Origin: Adhaeribacter radiodurans | GTDB taxonomy: Bacteria > Bacteroidota > Bacteroidia > Cytophagales > Hymenobacteraceae | Direction of reading: 5' to 3' | Length of the DNA: 64,000 nucleotides | NCBI RefSeq assembly: GCF_014075995.1 | Contig: NZ_CP055153.1 | Span: forward strand, 6,735,363-6,799,362 | Shown: positions 26,700 to 36,335 of the stretch, in pieces | Position numbering within the stretch: position 1 is the first letter of the stretch | Layout: each line of letters opens with the position of its first letter | The notes under the pieces: generated by a model | Database searches by the model: none | What the model saw: the letters and a program-made list of their open reading frames with translations, nothing else | What the model was told of the DNA's origin: nothing | Translations under genes and position numbers: made by a program

Positions 26700-28457
26700 C
26701 TACTTTACCACTAGTAAAGAATTTTTATTTCCATTTTCTTCTATGTTTGCGGTATTACCGGGGTCCAGAATCCAGTTATTATCCACCACAATTTTGTATT
26801 GATATTTACCGGGCGCTAAATCCAAGCGGCAAATCCATGTGTCGCCTTGTTTTACAAAAAAGTGATGATAGGCATTCCAGTTGTTAAAGCTTCCGGCTAC
26901 CGTAATAAGCTTGGCATTGTTATAACCTTTCAGTTTAAGCTCCGCATTGCCTTTTGGTGGTTTGGTAGCGGCTAGCTGGTCGGCAATATGCTTGGCTTCT
27001 TTGTTTTCCGGGTCTAGGGCGTATGCTTTTAAATAGTTGGTGATGGCGGCTTCTTTTTCGCCGTTGAGCAAGCAGGCATACGCGTAACTATCATACACAT
27101 TCGCCGATTGCGGGTAGGCTTCCAGGTTTAGCTGTAATACTTCCTTGCCTTCTGCTACTTTACCACTGCGGAGTAACTGGTAACCAATGTTGTTCATTTC
27201 CTTCTCCGCAATGGCTGGTGTATGATCAGGTTTTAAAAAAGGTTGAATGGCCGCCGTTACGCCTTGCTTCGGAATATGCTGCCGGAATAAAAATCCGGGA
27301 CTGGTATACTGTTCGTAATTAATAAGTGCCAGGGCGGGTTGCTCTTTGCCAGTGGTTAGTTGCAGTAATTTACGGGTTATACTTAAGCCATTATTGCTAT
27401 TGGTAAAATACACCACACCCATTTTTTCTTTCGGATAAGCGACCATATAACACCGAAAACTATCGTTGTCGCCCCAATGCCAAAAAGATTTACCATCCGG
27501 GGTTAATTGTAACCCCACTCCTAAGCCCCAGGATACAGATTTAGACGAAGTACCGGCCGCAACGGCTTTATCGGTTGGCTCCGGAACCTGCGGGGTGAAC
27601 ATGGCTAGTAAAGTTTGTTTTTTCAGGCCGGTACCTTTTAGTAAGGCGGTAATAAAAGCTGCGTAATCGGGAGCCGTAGTGTGCAACGAAGCCGCTGCGT
27701 TGGCGGAATTAGGCTTATTTTTCGGTAAAGGATTACTAAAAGCATCGTGCGGGGTGGCCGTTTTCGCGTCAAAATCGGGGCGCCAGATATAGCTGCTGTT
27801 GGGCATGCCCAGGGGTTTAAACACTTTTTCGGTTACCAAATCATTCAGCGGTTTGCCAGTTATTTTTTCTACTACTTTCTGCAAATACACATAGCCCTCG
27901 CCGGAATAGCTAAACTTTTGACCCGGTTCAAAGTTAATGCGCAATGAGTCGTTGTTGCGCCAATTCGGGAACCCGGATGTATGACTCAACACCATGCGGG
28001 CCGTAATCTTTTTGTAGCGCTCATCATGTGCAATATCCGGGTAAGGCAGATACGTATACAGGGGCTTATCCAAGTTTAGTAAGCCTTCATCAACTAATTG
28101 CAGGCAGGTATAGGCAAAAACTGGTTTACTTAAAGAAGCGGCTTCGAAAACGGTGTTAATAGCCATTTTTTTACTGGTTTCCGCGTTTTTAACGCCGTAA
28201 ACCTGCGTATAATGCATTCTGCCATCTTTGATTACCGCAATAGCCAGGCCTGGAATACCCGCACTGTCGAGTAGTTGGGGAATGGTCTGGTTTAACTTAG
28301 TAATTAAGGGCGCTTCCGGCAATATATTTTGCTGGGCCAAACTACTAACCGATTGACCCGTAAAGGCTAAACTCAGGCCCAAAACCAGCCATTTTTTTAA
28401 TTTTTGTGTTGCCGACAACATAAAAATACCTTTTGCCTGACTCGCGCAGGAATGCAT
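26700..28457 (-). CDS. Serine hydrolase fused to TPR-like region and CBM48-like domain
   Basis: The open frame has 585 codons, but translation probably starts at the Met at 28421, giving signal MLSATQKLKKWLVLGLSLAF. The beta-lactamase-type domain (~50-400) carries SLSK at 108-111 (numbered from the long start) and HWGDND as the third motif; the YxN position reads YSG. A TPR-like stretch follows (~410-500; YQLLRSGKVAEGKEVL, AYALDPENKEAKH). The last ~85 residues resemble a glycogen-binding/CBM48 domain (VAGSFNNWN, GKYQYKIVVDNNW). It converges with the preceding hydrolase gene and probably acts in the periplasm on a cell-wall or peptide substrate. Confidence 0.85.
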   Translation of the reverse strand: MHSCASQAKGIFMLSATQKLKKWLVLGLSLAFTGQSVSSLAQQNILPEAPLITKLNQTIPQLLDSAGIPGLAIAVIKDGRMHYTQVYGVKNAETSKKMAINTVFEAASLSKPVFAYTCLQLVDEGLLNLDKPLYTYLPYPDIAHDERYKKITARMVLSHTSGFPNWRNNDSLRINFEPGQKFSYSGEGYVYLQKVVEKITGKPLNDLVTEKVFKPLGMPNSSYIWRPDFDAKTATPHDAFSNPLPKNKPNSANAAASLHTTAPDYAAFITALLKGTGLKKQTLLAMFTPQVPEPTDKAVAAGTSSKSVSWGLGVGLQLTPDGKSFWHWGDNDSFRCYMVAYPKEKMGVVYFTNSNNGLSITRKLLQLTTGKEQPALALINYEQYTSPGFLFRQHIPKQGVTAAIQPFLKPDHTPAIAEKEMNNIGYQLLRSGKVAEGKEVLQLNLEAYPQSANVYDSYAYACLLNGEKEAAITNYLKAYALDPENKEAKHIADQLAATKPPKGNAELKLKGYNNAKLITVAGSFNNWNAYHHFFVKQGDTWICRLDLAPGKYQYKIVVDNNWILDPGNTANIEENGNKNSLLVVK

Positions 28458-28485
28458 GAAAGGTAATAACCAGAACTATAAAAAA

Positions 28486-29034
28486 CTACTCGCTGCGTAA
28501 ACTCTTTACCGGGTTAGCCACGGCTGCTTTTATGGCCTGAAAACTTACTGCTACCAAGGCTACTAAAACCGCCGTCAGACCAGCCAAGGCAAATAACCCC
28601 CACGAGAGCGGCGTGCGGTAAGCAAAATCCTGCAGCCACTGGTGCATAAACCAACTGGCAAAAGGCCAGGCAATTACGTTGGCCAGCAATACCAATTTTA
28701 AAAAATCACGGGAAAGCAATGACACAATAGAAGTTACCGAAGCTCCCAGCACTTTGCGGACGCCAATTTCTTTGGTACGCCGCGCCACCGCCAAGGTAGC
28801 CAAGCCAAATAAACCCAGGCAAGAAATAAAGATAGACAGGCCCGATGCAATGTTAATCATTTTGCCCAGACGTTGCTCCTGCCGGTATTGGTTTTCCAGG
28901 TTTTGGTCCAGGAAGGTATAGGAAAATAGTTAGGTGGGCACAATTTTTTTCCAGGTTTGCTCCAATAAGGCTACTTGCTCAGCGAGGTTACCGACGTGTA
29001 GGCGAACCACAATTTTAAGGTAGTTTTTCAGCAT
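28486..29034 (-). pseudogene. MacB/FtsX-type ABC permease remnant
   Basis: The frame starts like a normal permease (MLKNYLKIVV). After about ten codons it jumps to the end of the large periplasmic domain (RLHVGNLAEQVALLEQTWKK) and then reaches an in-frame TAA at 28930-28932. Beyond the stop it continues as YTFLDQNLENQYRQEQRLGK and then the last three membrane segments (ISCLGLFGLATLAVARRTKE, VRKVLGAS, NPVKSLRSE). A full family member has ~780-800 residues, so roughly 600 codons are missing. It sits 82 bp after the matching ATPase gene. The exporter is almost certainly dead. Confidence 0.88.
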
Positions 29035-29116
29035 AAGCCAGGCAATAAAATAGTAGTCAGAATATTAAAGAATATTCGATAAGCCAAGAGCCCATACGGA
29101 GCAGGTAAGCGGGTGC

Positions 29117-29809
29117 TTATACCCCGGAGAATTGTTCTTTTATGTTTTCGAGCACTACCTCGCCATCAAGCAGGCGCAAAATGCGATGAGAATAGCGGGC
29201 ATCGTGCTCGGAGTGGGTTACCATTATTACGGTGGTACCATTCTCGTTTAAATCAGTGAGCAGTTCCATTACTTCGTTACCATTGCTGGAGTCCAGGTTA
29301 CCGGTGGGCTCATCCGCCAGGATTAAGCGGGGTTTCTGAATAACGGCTCGCGCTACGGCTACCCGCTGCTGCTGACCACCCGACAACTGCTGCGGGAAGT
29401 GGTTGCGGCGGTGCATAATCTGCATTTTCTCGAGTACAGCCTCTACTTTCTCCTTGCGCTCGGCAGCACCTACGCCCAGGTAAATCAGGGGCAACTCCAC
29501 ATTCTCGAACACGGTTAGTTCATCAATCAGGTTAAAGCTCTGAAACACAAAACCAATGTTTCTCTTGCGCAGTTCGGCCCGCTGGCGTTCGTTGAAGTTA
29601 GAAATTTCCTGCCCCAGAAACTGAAAGCTGCCCCCATCGGGTTGGTCTAATAGACCCAGAATATTTAGTAAGGTCGATTTACCGCAGCCCGAAGGCCCCA
29701 TAATCGCGACAAATTCCCCTTCGTTGATTACGAACGAAACTTTGTTTAAGGCTTTGGTTTCTACTTCTTCGGTGCGGTACACTTTTTCGAGGTTCGAGAC
29801 AGTAATCAT
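29117..29809 (-). CDS. ABC transporter ATPase, MacB/LolD type
   Basis: The 230-residue ATPase has Walker A GPSGCGKST near 40, Q-loop, signature LSGGQQQR near 141, and Walker B LILADEPTGNLD. Residue order and length match the stand-alone ATPase of MacAB/LolCDE-type exporters, which normally pairs with an FtsX-like permease. Here the permease downstream is a remnant. Upstream, 205 bp away, is the periplasmic adaptor gene. The ATPase itself looks intact. Confidence 0.92.
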   Translation of the reverse strand: MITVSNLEKVYRTEEVETKALNKVSFVINEGEFVAIMGPSGCGKSTLLNILGLLDQPDGGSFQFLGQEISNFNERQRAELRKRNIGFVFQSFNLIDELTVFENVELPLIYLGVGAAERKEKVEAVLEKMQIMHRRNHFPQQLSGGQQQRVAVARAVIQKPRLILADEPTGNLDSSNGNEVMELLTDLNENGTTVIMVTHSEHDARYSHRILRLLDGEVVLENIKEQFSGV

Positions 29810-30014
29810 AGTGTATGACTGGTTAATATTTTAGATTTTTTAATTTCTATTTTTTACCCGAAGGTTAAATTTCGATTTAATAAAATTTACTTTTTTTAAG
29901 CAGAACTTCTCCGGGTATATGCTCTTGATTTGGGCTGTACAAGCTAAGCTTTTTACTTTTTATGAAGGAGAAATTTTAATTTTTATAATAGCATCTAGTC
30001 AATTTAATTGCTGG

Positions 30015-31277
30015 CTATTCTTTTTCTTCGTTAATGACCAACTCGCCCATGTCTTCGTAATTTTCGTAGCTCGAGGTTACTACCTTATCGCCCGGATTCA
30101 GACCAGAAACTACTTCGAAATATTCCGGATTTTGGCGACCTAAGCGAATTTCGGTACGATAAGCTTTATTGCCGTTTTCGTCAATTTTAAAAATCCAGTT
30201 GCCGCCGGTTTTTTGGTAAAAGCCACCCCGAGGTACTAAAACGGCCTGCGTTTGATCGGAGAGGGCTAAGCGCAGTTGCAACGATTGTCCGCGCCGGATA
30301 CCTTTGGGTACCTCGTTCATAAATTCCATATCTACCTGAAACTGACCATTGGTTACCTGGGTAAATACTTTTTTCACGTTTAAGTCGTAATCTTTGCCGG
30401 CAAAAGAAAAGGTGGCTTTCTGGCCGGTAAACACTCGCGAAATATAATGTTCGTCGATGTTGGCGCGTACTTTAAAACCATCCAGTACGTCGATCTGGCC
30501 CAGGCGCTGACCACGGGTTTTGGATTCTCCAATTTCGGCGTTGAGCGAAGTAATCTGACCATCTACCGGCGCTTTTACCATGAGGTCGTCCATTTTCTTG
30601 CGCATTAAAGCCAGGTTATTCTGCATCCGTTCCACCGATTCTTTCATCTGAGCTAATTGCTGGCTCATGTTTAACGAATCCTGACGTAAGGTGCGGAGCG
30701 TTAACTGGCGTTTGCGTACCTGGTAATCGTATTTGTATTTAGCTTGCAGAAATTCTTGCTGAGGCACTACTTTTTCTTCGTAGAGCTTTTTATTCATTAC
30801 GTATAAACGTTCAGCATCCCGTAAATTATAATCAATATCGGCGAGTTGGTTAAGTTGCGTAATGCGGTTTTGCTGCATTAAGTTGCGGGTGGTGTTCATG
30901 TTGTTAATCAAGTCAAAAACGGCCGTTTCGCGGTTCATCATTTCCAATTGCAGGTCGGTGTTCGATAGTTGCACAATAGGAGTGCCTTGCTTTAAAGTAG
31001 CGCCGTCTTCTACTAAAATCTTCTGCACGGTTCCACCTTCGGTAGCATCCAGGTAAATAGTTTTTATGGGTAGTACAATACCATCTAAAGGAATAAACTC
31101 CTGAAAGTTGCCTTTAGTAACACTACTTATAGTAATTTTATTGGTATCTACATTTAATTTTGCCTTGCCGCTGGTCGAAAAATAAGAAGCGCCTACCAGT
31201 ACTACCACCAATGCGCCCATTGCCAGGCTTACAATCCGTTGCGTAGTCCACTTCTTTTTCTTAATTAAAACATCCAT
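30015..31277 (-). CDS. HlyD/MacA-type periplasmic adaptor (membrane fusion protein)
   Basis: This 420-residue protein has one N-terminal membrane anchor (~16-33; IVSLAMGALVVVLVGASYF), a split lipoyl domain, a long coiled coil (~95-225; rich in Leu/Gln/Met), and a beta-barrel with C-terminal MP domain (DGFKVRANIDEHYISRV; GLNPGDKVVTSSYENY). Such adaptors link an inner-membrane transporter to an outer-membrane channel. It is first in the leftward operon ahead of the ATPase. The sigma-54 regulator gene is divergent, 264 bp away. Confidence 0.9.
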   Translation of the reverse strand: MDVLIKKKKWTTQRIVSLAMGALVVVLVGASYFSTSGKAKLNVDTNKITISSVTKGNFQEFIPLDGIVLPIKTIYLDATEGGTVQKILVEDGATLKQGTPIVQLSNTDLQLEMMNRETAVFDLINNMNTTRNLMQQNRITQLNQLADIDYNLRDAERLYVMNKKLYEEKVVPQQEFLQAKYKYDYQVRKRQLTLRTLRQDSLNMSQQLAQMKESVERMQNNLALMRKKMDDLMVKAPVDGQITSLNAEIGESKTRGQRLGQIDVLDGFKVRANIDEHYISRVFTGQKATFSFAGKDYDLNVKKVFTQVTNGQFQVDMEFMNEVPKGIRRGQSLQLRLALSDQTQAVLVPRGGFYQKTGGNWIFKIDENGNKAYRTEIRLGRQNPEYFEVVSGLNPGDKVVTSSYENYEDMGELVINEEKE

Positions 31278-31541
31278 TGCTGTAAATATTTATTATACTT
31301 ATTCTTGTTACCGTTTAAAGAAATAAAAATGCCAAATATGTAAGTAGCTTATTTTTAGTAAATTATAGTTGTTAAAAGCCTGATTTAGTAAAAAAATGTT
31401 CGGTTTTGATACACCTGGTTCTAACAAAGTGTCCGGTGATGTAACAAGTTCTAAAATTCGGAAAACCACAGGACTTTTCTTGCAGGAATTATGAAAAAAC
31501 CTACTTATATTCGTATAAATTAATCAAATCCAAATCCGATC

Positions 31542-32921
31542 ATGAATACCAAAAACGCCCGGGTTTTAGTGGTAGACGACGAGACCGACGTGCTGTTTGC
31601 CGTAAAAATGCTACTGAAAACCGAAGTAAAAGAAGTAGTAACGGAAAAAAATCCGGAGAACCTGCTTTCGCTGTTATCGAAGCAGGCCTTTGATGTTATT
31701 TTCCTGGACATGAATTATAAAAGCGCTCTGAATACGGGCAACGAGGGCTTTTTCTGGTTAAACAAAATCCTAGAAAAAGATAAAAACGCTACTGTAGTAA
31801 TGATTACCGCCTACGGCGACGTGGAACTGGCCGTGCGCGCTTTAAAAGAAGGCGCTACCGATTTTATTGTAAAACCGTGGCGCAACGAAAAACTGCTCGA
31901 AGCTCTGGAAAAAGCTTGTGCCGGCCGTACCAGCGGCGAACACGCTGGTAAGAACGCCTCGAGGCGCGTGCCTTCCAGCGAAGGTTTTGACATGTTGGGC
32001 CAATCGGAAGCCATGCAGGATGTGTTTTACAAAATTGATAAAATTGCGCCTACCGAAGCTAACGTATTAATTCTAGGAGAAAATGGTACCGGTAAAGAAC
32101 TGGTAGCGCGTGCCCTGCACCAAAAATCGTTTCGGGCGGGCAAGCCGTTTATTTGTGCCGATTTAGCGGCGCTAAGCGAAGGCTTATTCGAAAGTGAACT
32201 ATTCGGACATAAAAAAGGCTCTTTTACCGATGCCAAAGAAGACCGCACCGGCCGGTTTGAAGCAGCTAACGGGGGTACACTGTTTTTAGATGAAATTGGT
32301 AATATTTCCTTACCGCAACAAGCCAAGATACTCACGGCTTTGCAAAACCGGTTAGTTATTCCGTTGGGTAGTAATCAGCAAATCCCGATTGATATTCGGC
32401 TGGTATCGGCTACCAACGTGCCTATTTACGAGTTGGCGGCTAAAAACCAGTTTCGGAAAGATTTAATTTACCGCATTAATACTGTAGAAATTACTTTGCC
32501 GCCACTCCGCGAACGCGGGGAGGATGTTATTTTATTGGCCCGCCATTTTGCCGCGCATTACGCCGAGAAGAATCATAAACCAATTCCGTATATGTCGGAT
32601 GGGGCGCTCAAAAAATTAAAGCAGCACAGTTGGCCGGGCAATATCCGAGAGTTACAACACGCCGTAGAACGCGCCATAATTCTGGCCGATGGTCCGGAGT
32701 TGCGGCCGCAGGACTTTGCTTTTTCAGCAATGGAACACCCAGTTCATGCGGGCACTCACCCGGAAATGGCGGAAGAAGGACCGTTACAACTCAGCGAGGT
32801 AGAACGCACCACTATTATGCGCGTAATTGAACGCAACAAAGGTAATATTTCAAAAGCCGCCAAAGAATTAGGCATCACCCGCACGGCCTTGTACCGCCGC
32901 CTCGAGAAACATGACATTTAA
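31542..32921 (+). CDS. Sigma-54-dependent response regulator (NtrC family)
   Basis: The 459-residue protein has a receiver domain with phospho-accepting Asp56 (IFLDMNYK), an AAA+ sigma-54 activation domain with Walker A GENGTGKE near 178, and a C-terminal Fis-type helix-turn-helix (NISKAAKELGITRTALYRRL). The sigma-54 contact loop near 225 reads GSFTDA rather than canonical GAFTGA; GAFTDA-like variants occur in Bacteroidota. The last 11 bases overlap the kinase gene, so the two are co-translated. Its likely target is the divergent adaptor/ATPase operon, now missing its permease. Confidence 0.93.
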   Translation: MNTKNARVLVVDDETDVLFAVKMLLKTEVKEVVTEKNPENLLSLLSKQAFDVIFLDMNYKSALNTGNEGFFWLNKILEKDKNATVVMITAYGDVELAVRALKEGATDFIVKPWRNEKLLEALEKACAGRTSGEHAGKNASRRVPSSEGFDMLGQSEAMQDVFYKIDKIAPTEANVLILGENGTGKELVARALHQKSFRAGKPFICADLAALSEGLFESELFGHKKGSFTDAKEDRTGRFEAANGGTLFLDEIGNISLPQQAKILTALQNRLVIPLGSNQQIPIDIRLVSATNVPIYELAAKNQFRKDLIYRINTVEITLPPLRERGEDVILLARHFAAHYAEKNHKPIPYMSDGALKKLKQHSWPGNIRELQHAVERAIILADGPELRPQDFAFSAMEHPVHAGTHPEMAEEGPLQLSEVERTTIMRVIERNKGNISKAAKELGITRTALYRRLEKHDI

Positions 32922-34272
32922 ACGCCTCGAAGTCGGTATATTTTTTCGGCTCATTTTTATATCGGTTCTGTTATACGCTGCGGTTTATTACTTTACGCAG
33001 CGGGCGTACCCGCAGGTAGTATTTGCCGGGGGTATTTTAATTGGTTTGGTTTGGGAACTGGCCCGTTACGTAACGCGGAGTAACAACGAACTGGCTAAAT
33101 TTATTATGGCGGTAAAGTACCGTGATTTTTCCCAACAATTTAACGAAAAGCATACTAACCCGTCGCTGCGGCAACTGCACCACGCCTTTAACCAGATTAA
33201 TAATACGTTTAAGCAACTGCAATTCGAGAAAGAAGCCCAGTTCCATTATTTGCAAACCATTTTGCAACTGATTGATACCGGTATTATTTCGTTTGATGCC
33301 GTCACCGGCGAAGTAGAATGGATAAACGAAGCGTTTAAACGTACGCTGGGTTTGCCCTACCTCAAACAAATTCATGCGCTGGAAAAACGGAACGAGGCTT
33401 TGCACGAAGCTATTGTAAAGCTTAAACCCAACGAGAGCCAATTAGTAAAATTAAAGGTTAACCAGCAGCCCATGCAGTTGCTCTTGTCGGCGACGGCTTT
33501 TAAAATGCAGCAGCGCGATTTACTATTGGTAGCTTTTAAAAACGTGAGCACCGCCATCGACGAAACCGAAACGGAAGCCTGGCAAAAATTACTGCGCGTC
33601 ATGACGCACGAGCTCATGAACTCGGTAGCGCCTATTTCGTCGTTAGCCGATACCATGCGCCGCCACTTGCGCCTGAACCGCGAACAATACGAGCAAGAGC
33701 AAGTTCCCCAACCCAACGGCGACTTGTTACAAGATATAGAAGAAGGAATTGAGATTATTCAGAACCGGGGAGAAGGTTTGCTACGTTTCGCAAAAACGTA
33801 CCGCAACCTGAGCAAAGTAAACGACCTTCTCCTCACCACCGTGTACGTAGAAGAATTGCTGAATAGCATTTACACGCTCATGAATCCGCAATTAGAGGAA
33901 AAAGGCATTCTGCTGGTAACGGAAATAAATACCCTGGATTTGACTTTACAAGCCGATCCGCGTTTACTGGAACAAGTTTTAATTAACCTGATATTAAATG
34001 CGCAACGCGCGGTACTAGGCCGACCAAATCCTACGATTAAACTGGTGGCCGGCAAGCAGGAAAATGAAAAAATTTACATTGACGTAACCGATAACGGCAG
34101 CGGCATTCCGGAAGAAATTATTGAGAGCATTTTTATTCCTTTCTTCACCGCGCATAAAGATGGTTCCGGCATTGGCCTGAGTCTGGCCAAACAAATCATG
34201 CACCTGCACAAAGGCAACATCCAGGTAAAATCCAAGGAAAACCTCGGTACTACTTTTACTTTGCAGTTTTAG
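32911..34272 (+). CDS. Sensor histidine kinase partner of the sigma-54 regulator
   Basis: This 453-residue kinase has two N-terminal membrane helices (~8-28 and 35-54) with almost no periplasmic loop, then a HAMP/PAS-like region. The H-box is MTHELMNSVAPISSL (His near 232). The ATP-binding domain has N-box NLILNAQRAV near 358, DNGSGIPEEI, and GSGIGLSLA. The sensed signal is unlikely to be a large periplasmic ligand. A REP element begins 28 bases after its stop. Confidence 0.92.
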   Translation: MTFKRLEVGIFFRLIFISVLLYAAVYYFTQRAYPQVVFAGGILIGLVWELARYVTRSNNELAKFIMAVKYRDFSQQFNEKHTNPSLRQLHHAFNQINNTFKQLQFEKEAQFHYLQTILQLIDTGIISFDAVTGEVEWINEAFKRTLGLPYLKQIHALEKRNEALHEAIVKLKPNESQLVKLKVNQQPMQLLLSATAFKMQQRDLLLVAFKNVSTAIDETETEAWQKLLRVMTHELMNSVAPISSLADTMRRHLRLNREQYEQEQVPQPNGDLLQDIEEGIEIIQNRGEGLLRFAKTYRNLSKVNDLLLTTVYVEELLNSIYTLMNPQLEEKGILLVTEINTLDLTLQADPRLLEQVLINLILNAQRAVLGRPNPTIKLVAGKQENEKIYIDVTDNGSGIPEEIIESIFIPFFTAHKDGSGIGLSLAKQIMHLHKGNIQVKSKENLGTTFTLQF

Positions 34273-34300
34273 GTTGGTTGTTTGGGTGGTGTTTACCTGT

Positions 34301-34365
34301 AACGCCAATCAGGAGATTGGCTGTCCGAAACTGCGTAGAGTGCTGACGCTAACTCTACGCAGAAC
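34301..34365 (+). repeat. REP element, copy 1
   Basis: It contains a small hairpin ccaatc/agga/gattgg and a second hairpin ctgcgtagag...ctctacgcag. It matches the copies at 35671 (inverted) and 36336 (same orientation), with differences mainly in the loop bases. Confidence 0.9.
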
Positions 34366-34412
34366 GGGAAGAACGGGAATATATATGAAACAACTTTTTC
34401 AGTAATGAATAC

Positions 34413-35507
34413 TTATGTTGTTTGCTTTTTAGAGTCGTAAGAGAGTGCAGTATTAATTAGCATGTCTGCATGAGTATAAATATCATCTAAAGTTTGAATT
34501 TCAACTTTACTTTCCTTTTTTGATTCATCAAACAAAGTTATGAATTTACGATTTCCTTCTAAGTATAGCCGACAAACAGGGCGCCGATTATTATTATCAA
34601 GTAGCACCGCAAAATAACTTTGTGCATCCCTGTAAACTACTCGATTGGAATCAATCATAGTTCGTAATACAGAACGAACTATGAAAAATGCTTCTTTTTC
34701 TAATTCAGTGGTTATAATCCTGTTTTCTTTTATCTCTGTTTCATTATTTTGACTAAGCTGTTCAGGAATATTATTCTCTTGAATATCTCTGTTTGTTTCA
34801 GTTTTTAATGCTGTTTTAAGCCGATCACTTATTAAATCACTGACCCATTGATTTAAGGACTTTTTAATAACACCTGTAAATTGTTCAATAACTTTTGCTG
34901 TTAACGGACCCGAATAAATTTGCTTTGCAAAGTGCCTTATAAATGCTTCTGATGGATTATTCATTTCTTCCATCATAATCTTTTTAATTTCTCTATTATA
35001 CTTAAGTTCTGTAGCTGAATTTAATATCTGGTCAACATCAAAAGTGTTTTTATGATATTTTTTCAACTCAAATACAGTGGCTTCGTTCATATCCGTAATA
35101 TTGAACTCCCAAAATGGTTTATCATCCATTTTATTTGGTTCAACTAAATCCGTATAAAACTTATAAATTATACCATTGGTTAATATACCGAATTTACAAG
35201 TTGTAACATGGAAATATCGGTGTAATTGGCTATTATGTACATTTAGATCTTCCTTCCAATGTTTACATTCTATTATTATAGATGCAACGCCATCTTTAAA
35301 AATACAATAATCAACCTTCTCTCCCTTTTTTATACCTAAATCTGCAATAAATTCAGGCACGACTTCGTGTGGGTCAAAAACATCGTATCCAAGAGCAGAT
35401 ACAAAAGGCATAATAAACGCATTTTTTGTTGCTTCTTCCGTTTGTATAGAATCTTTTAATCTTGATACTTTATCTCCAAGTGCTTTAATCAAGTCTATAA
35501 AATCCAT
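34413..35507 (-). CDS. Stand-alone HsdR N-terminal-type restriction endonuclease
   Basis: The 364-residue protein starts with a type I restriction enzyme N-terminal (HSDR_N_2) domain. The PD-(D/E)XK core is visible as Asp66 in KVDYCIF and Glu80/Lys82 in IIECKHW. The motor domains of HsdR are absent, and no methylase or specificity subunit lies nearby. The C-terminal ~150 residues are not recognised. The gene lies between REP copies 1 and 2 and is more AT-rich than its neighbours, which suggests it was acquired. The family is usually annotated as type I restriction endonuclease or restriction endonuclease-like protein; what it cuts is unknown. Confidence 0.82.
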   Translation of the reverse strand: MDFIDLIKALGDKVSRLKDSIQTEEATKNAFIMPFVSALGYDVFDPHEVVPEFIADLGIKKGEKVDYCIFKDGVASIIIECKHWKEDLNVHNSQLHRYFHVTTCKFGILTNGIIYKFYTDLVEPNKMDDKPFWEFNITDMNEATVFELKKYHKNTFDVDQILNSATELKYNREIKKIMMEEMNNPSEAFIRHFAKQIYSGPLTAKVIEQFTGVIKKSLNQWVSDLISDRLKTALKTETNRDIQENNIPEQLSQNNETEIKENRIITTELEKEAFFIVRSVLRTMIDSNRVVYRDAQSYFAVLLDNNNRRPVCRLYLEGNRKFITLFDESKKESKVEIQTLDDIYTHADMLINTALSYDSKKQTT

Positions 35508-35670
35508 GCTTATCTAAGTTTAGTATTTACAGGTTCTAATATATTAAATTTTAAATTAACTAAATCATGAAATAAGATTTTTCCCGAAATTAATACTAAG
35601 CTTTTATAGGGCTTTTAATATTAGTTGATTAGTATTATAATTAATCATGTTCATGAACTTCTGTTTTATT

Positions 35671-35734
35671 GTTCTGCGTAGAGTTAGCGCAGCGCTCTAC
35701 GCAGTTCCGGACAGCCAATCTCCTGATTGGCGTT
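35671..35734 (-). repeat. REP element, copy 2 (inverted)
   Basis: This is the reverse complement of copies 1 and 3, with the same two hairpins. It lies 35 bp before the RAYT gene and forms with copy 3 an inverted pair around that gene. Confidence 0.92.
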
Positions 35735-35768
35735 ATGAAAAACAACAATTAACACATACATTAAGCAA

Positions 35769-36332
35769 GTGCAGTTAACTCCAAGACCATACAGCCTGCG
35801 TAACCCGGAAGGCATTTACTTTGTTACTTTTTCGGTGGTTTTCTGGCTGGATGTATTTGTGCGGCAAAGCTTTAAAAACTTGTTTGTCGAAAGTTTGAAT
35901 TTTTGCATCAAAAACAAAGGTTTACGAGTACATGCCTGGTGTTTAATGACCAGTCATGTGCATCTTATTATTTCAGCGGCAGAACCGGAAAAAGTAAATT
36001 TGTCGGACATTTTGCGCGACTTAAAGAAATTTACCGCTTCTCAAATCATCCGCGAAATAGAAACAGGTAGTGAAAGCCGGAGAGAATGGTTACTAGATAA
36101 ATTTAGGTTTGCCGCTAGTCAAAACAGCCGTAATACTACTTATCAGTTTTGGCAACAGGATAACCACGCTGAGGAATTGCTCAGTAATAAATTTATAGAT
36201 CAGAAGCTCAATTATATCCATGAGAATCCAGTAAAAGAAGGTTGGGTAGAAGAGCCGCAATTTTATGTATACAGCAGTGCTCGAGATTATAGCGGCAATA
36301 AAGGTCTAGTTCCAATCAATTTTTTGGATTAA
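35769..36332 (+). CDS. REP-associated tyrosine transposase (RAYT)
   Basis: The 187-residue protein belongs to the Y1 transposase (HUH) fold: metal-binding HVHLI at 63-67 and the conserved C-terminal block QKLNYIHENPVKEGWV, followed by YVYSSARDY. Length is normal. The start appears to be GTG at 35769 (QLTPRPYSLRNPEGIYFVTF). REP copies 2 and 3 flank it in inverted orientation, the usual RAYT arrangement, where the enzyme cuts and joins REP single strands. Confidence 0.92.
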   Translation: MQLTPRPYSLRNPEGIYFVTFSVVFWLDVFVRQSFKNLFVESLNFCIKNKGLRVHAWCLMTSHVHLIISAAEPEKVNLSDILRDLKKFTASQIIREIETGSESRREWLLDKFRFAASQNSRNTTYQFWQQDNHAEELLSNKFIDQKLNYIHENPVKEGWVEEPQFYVYSSARDYSGNKGLVPINFLD

Positions 36333-36335
36333 TGC

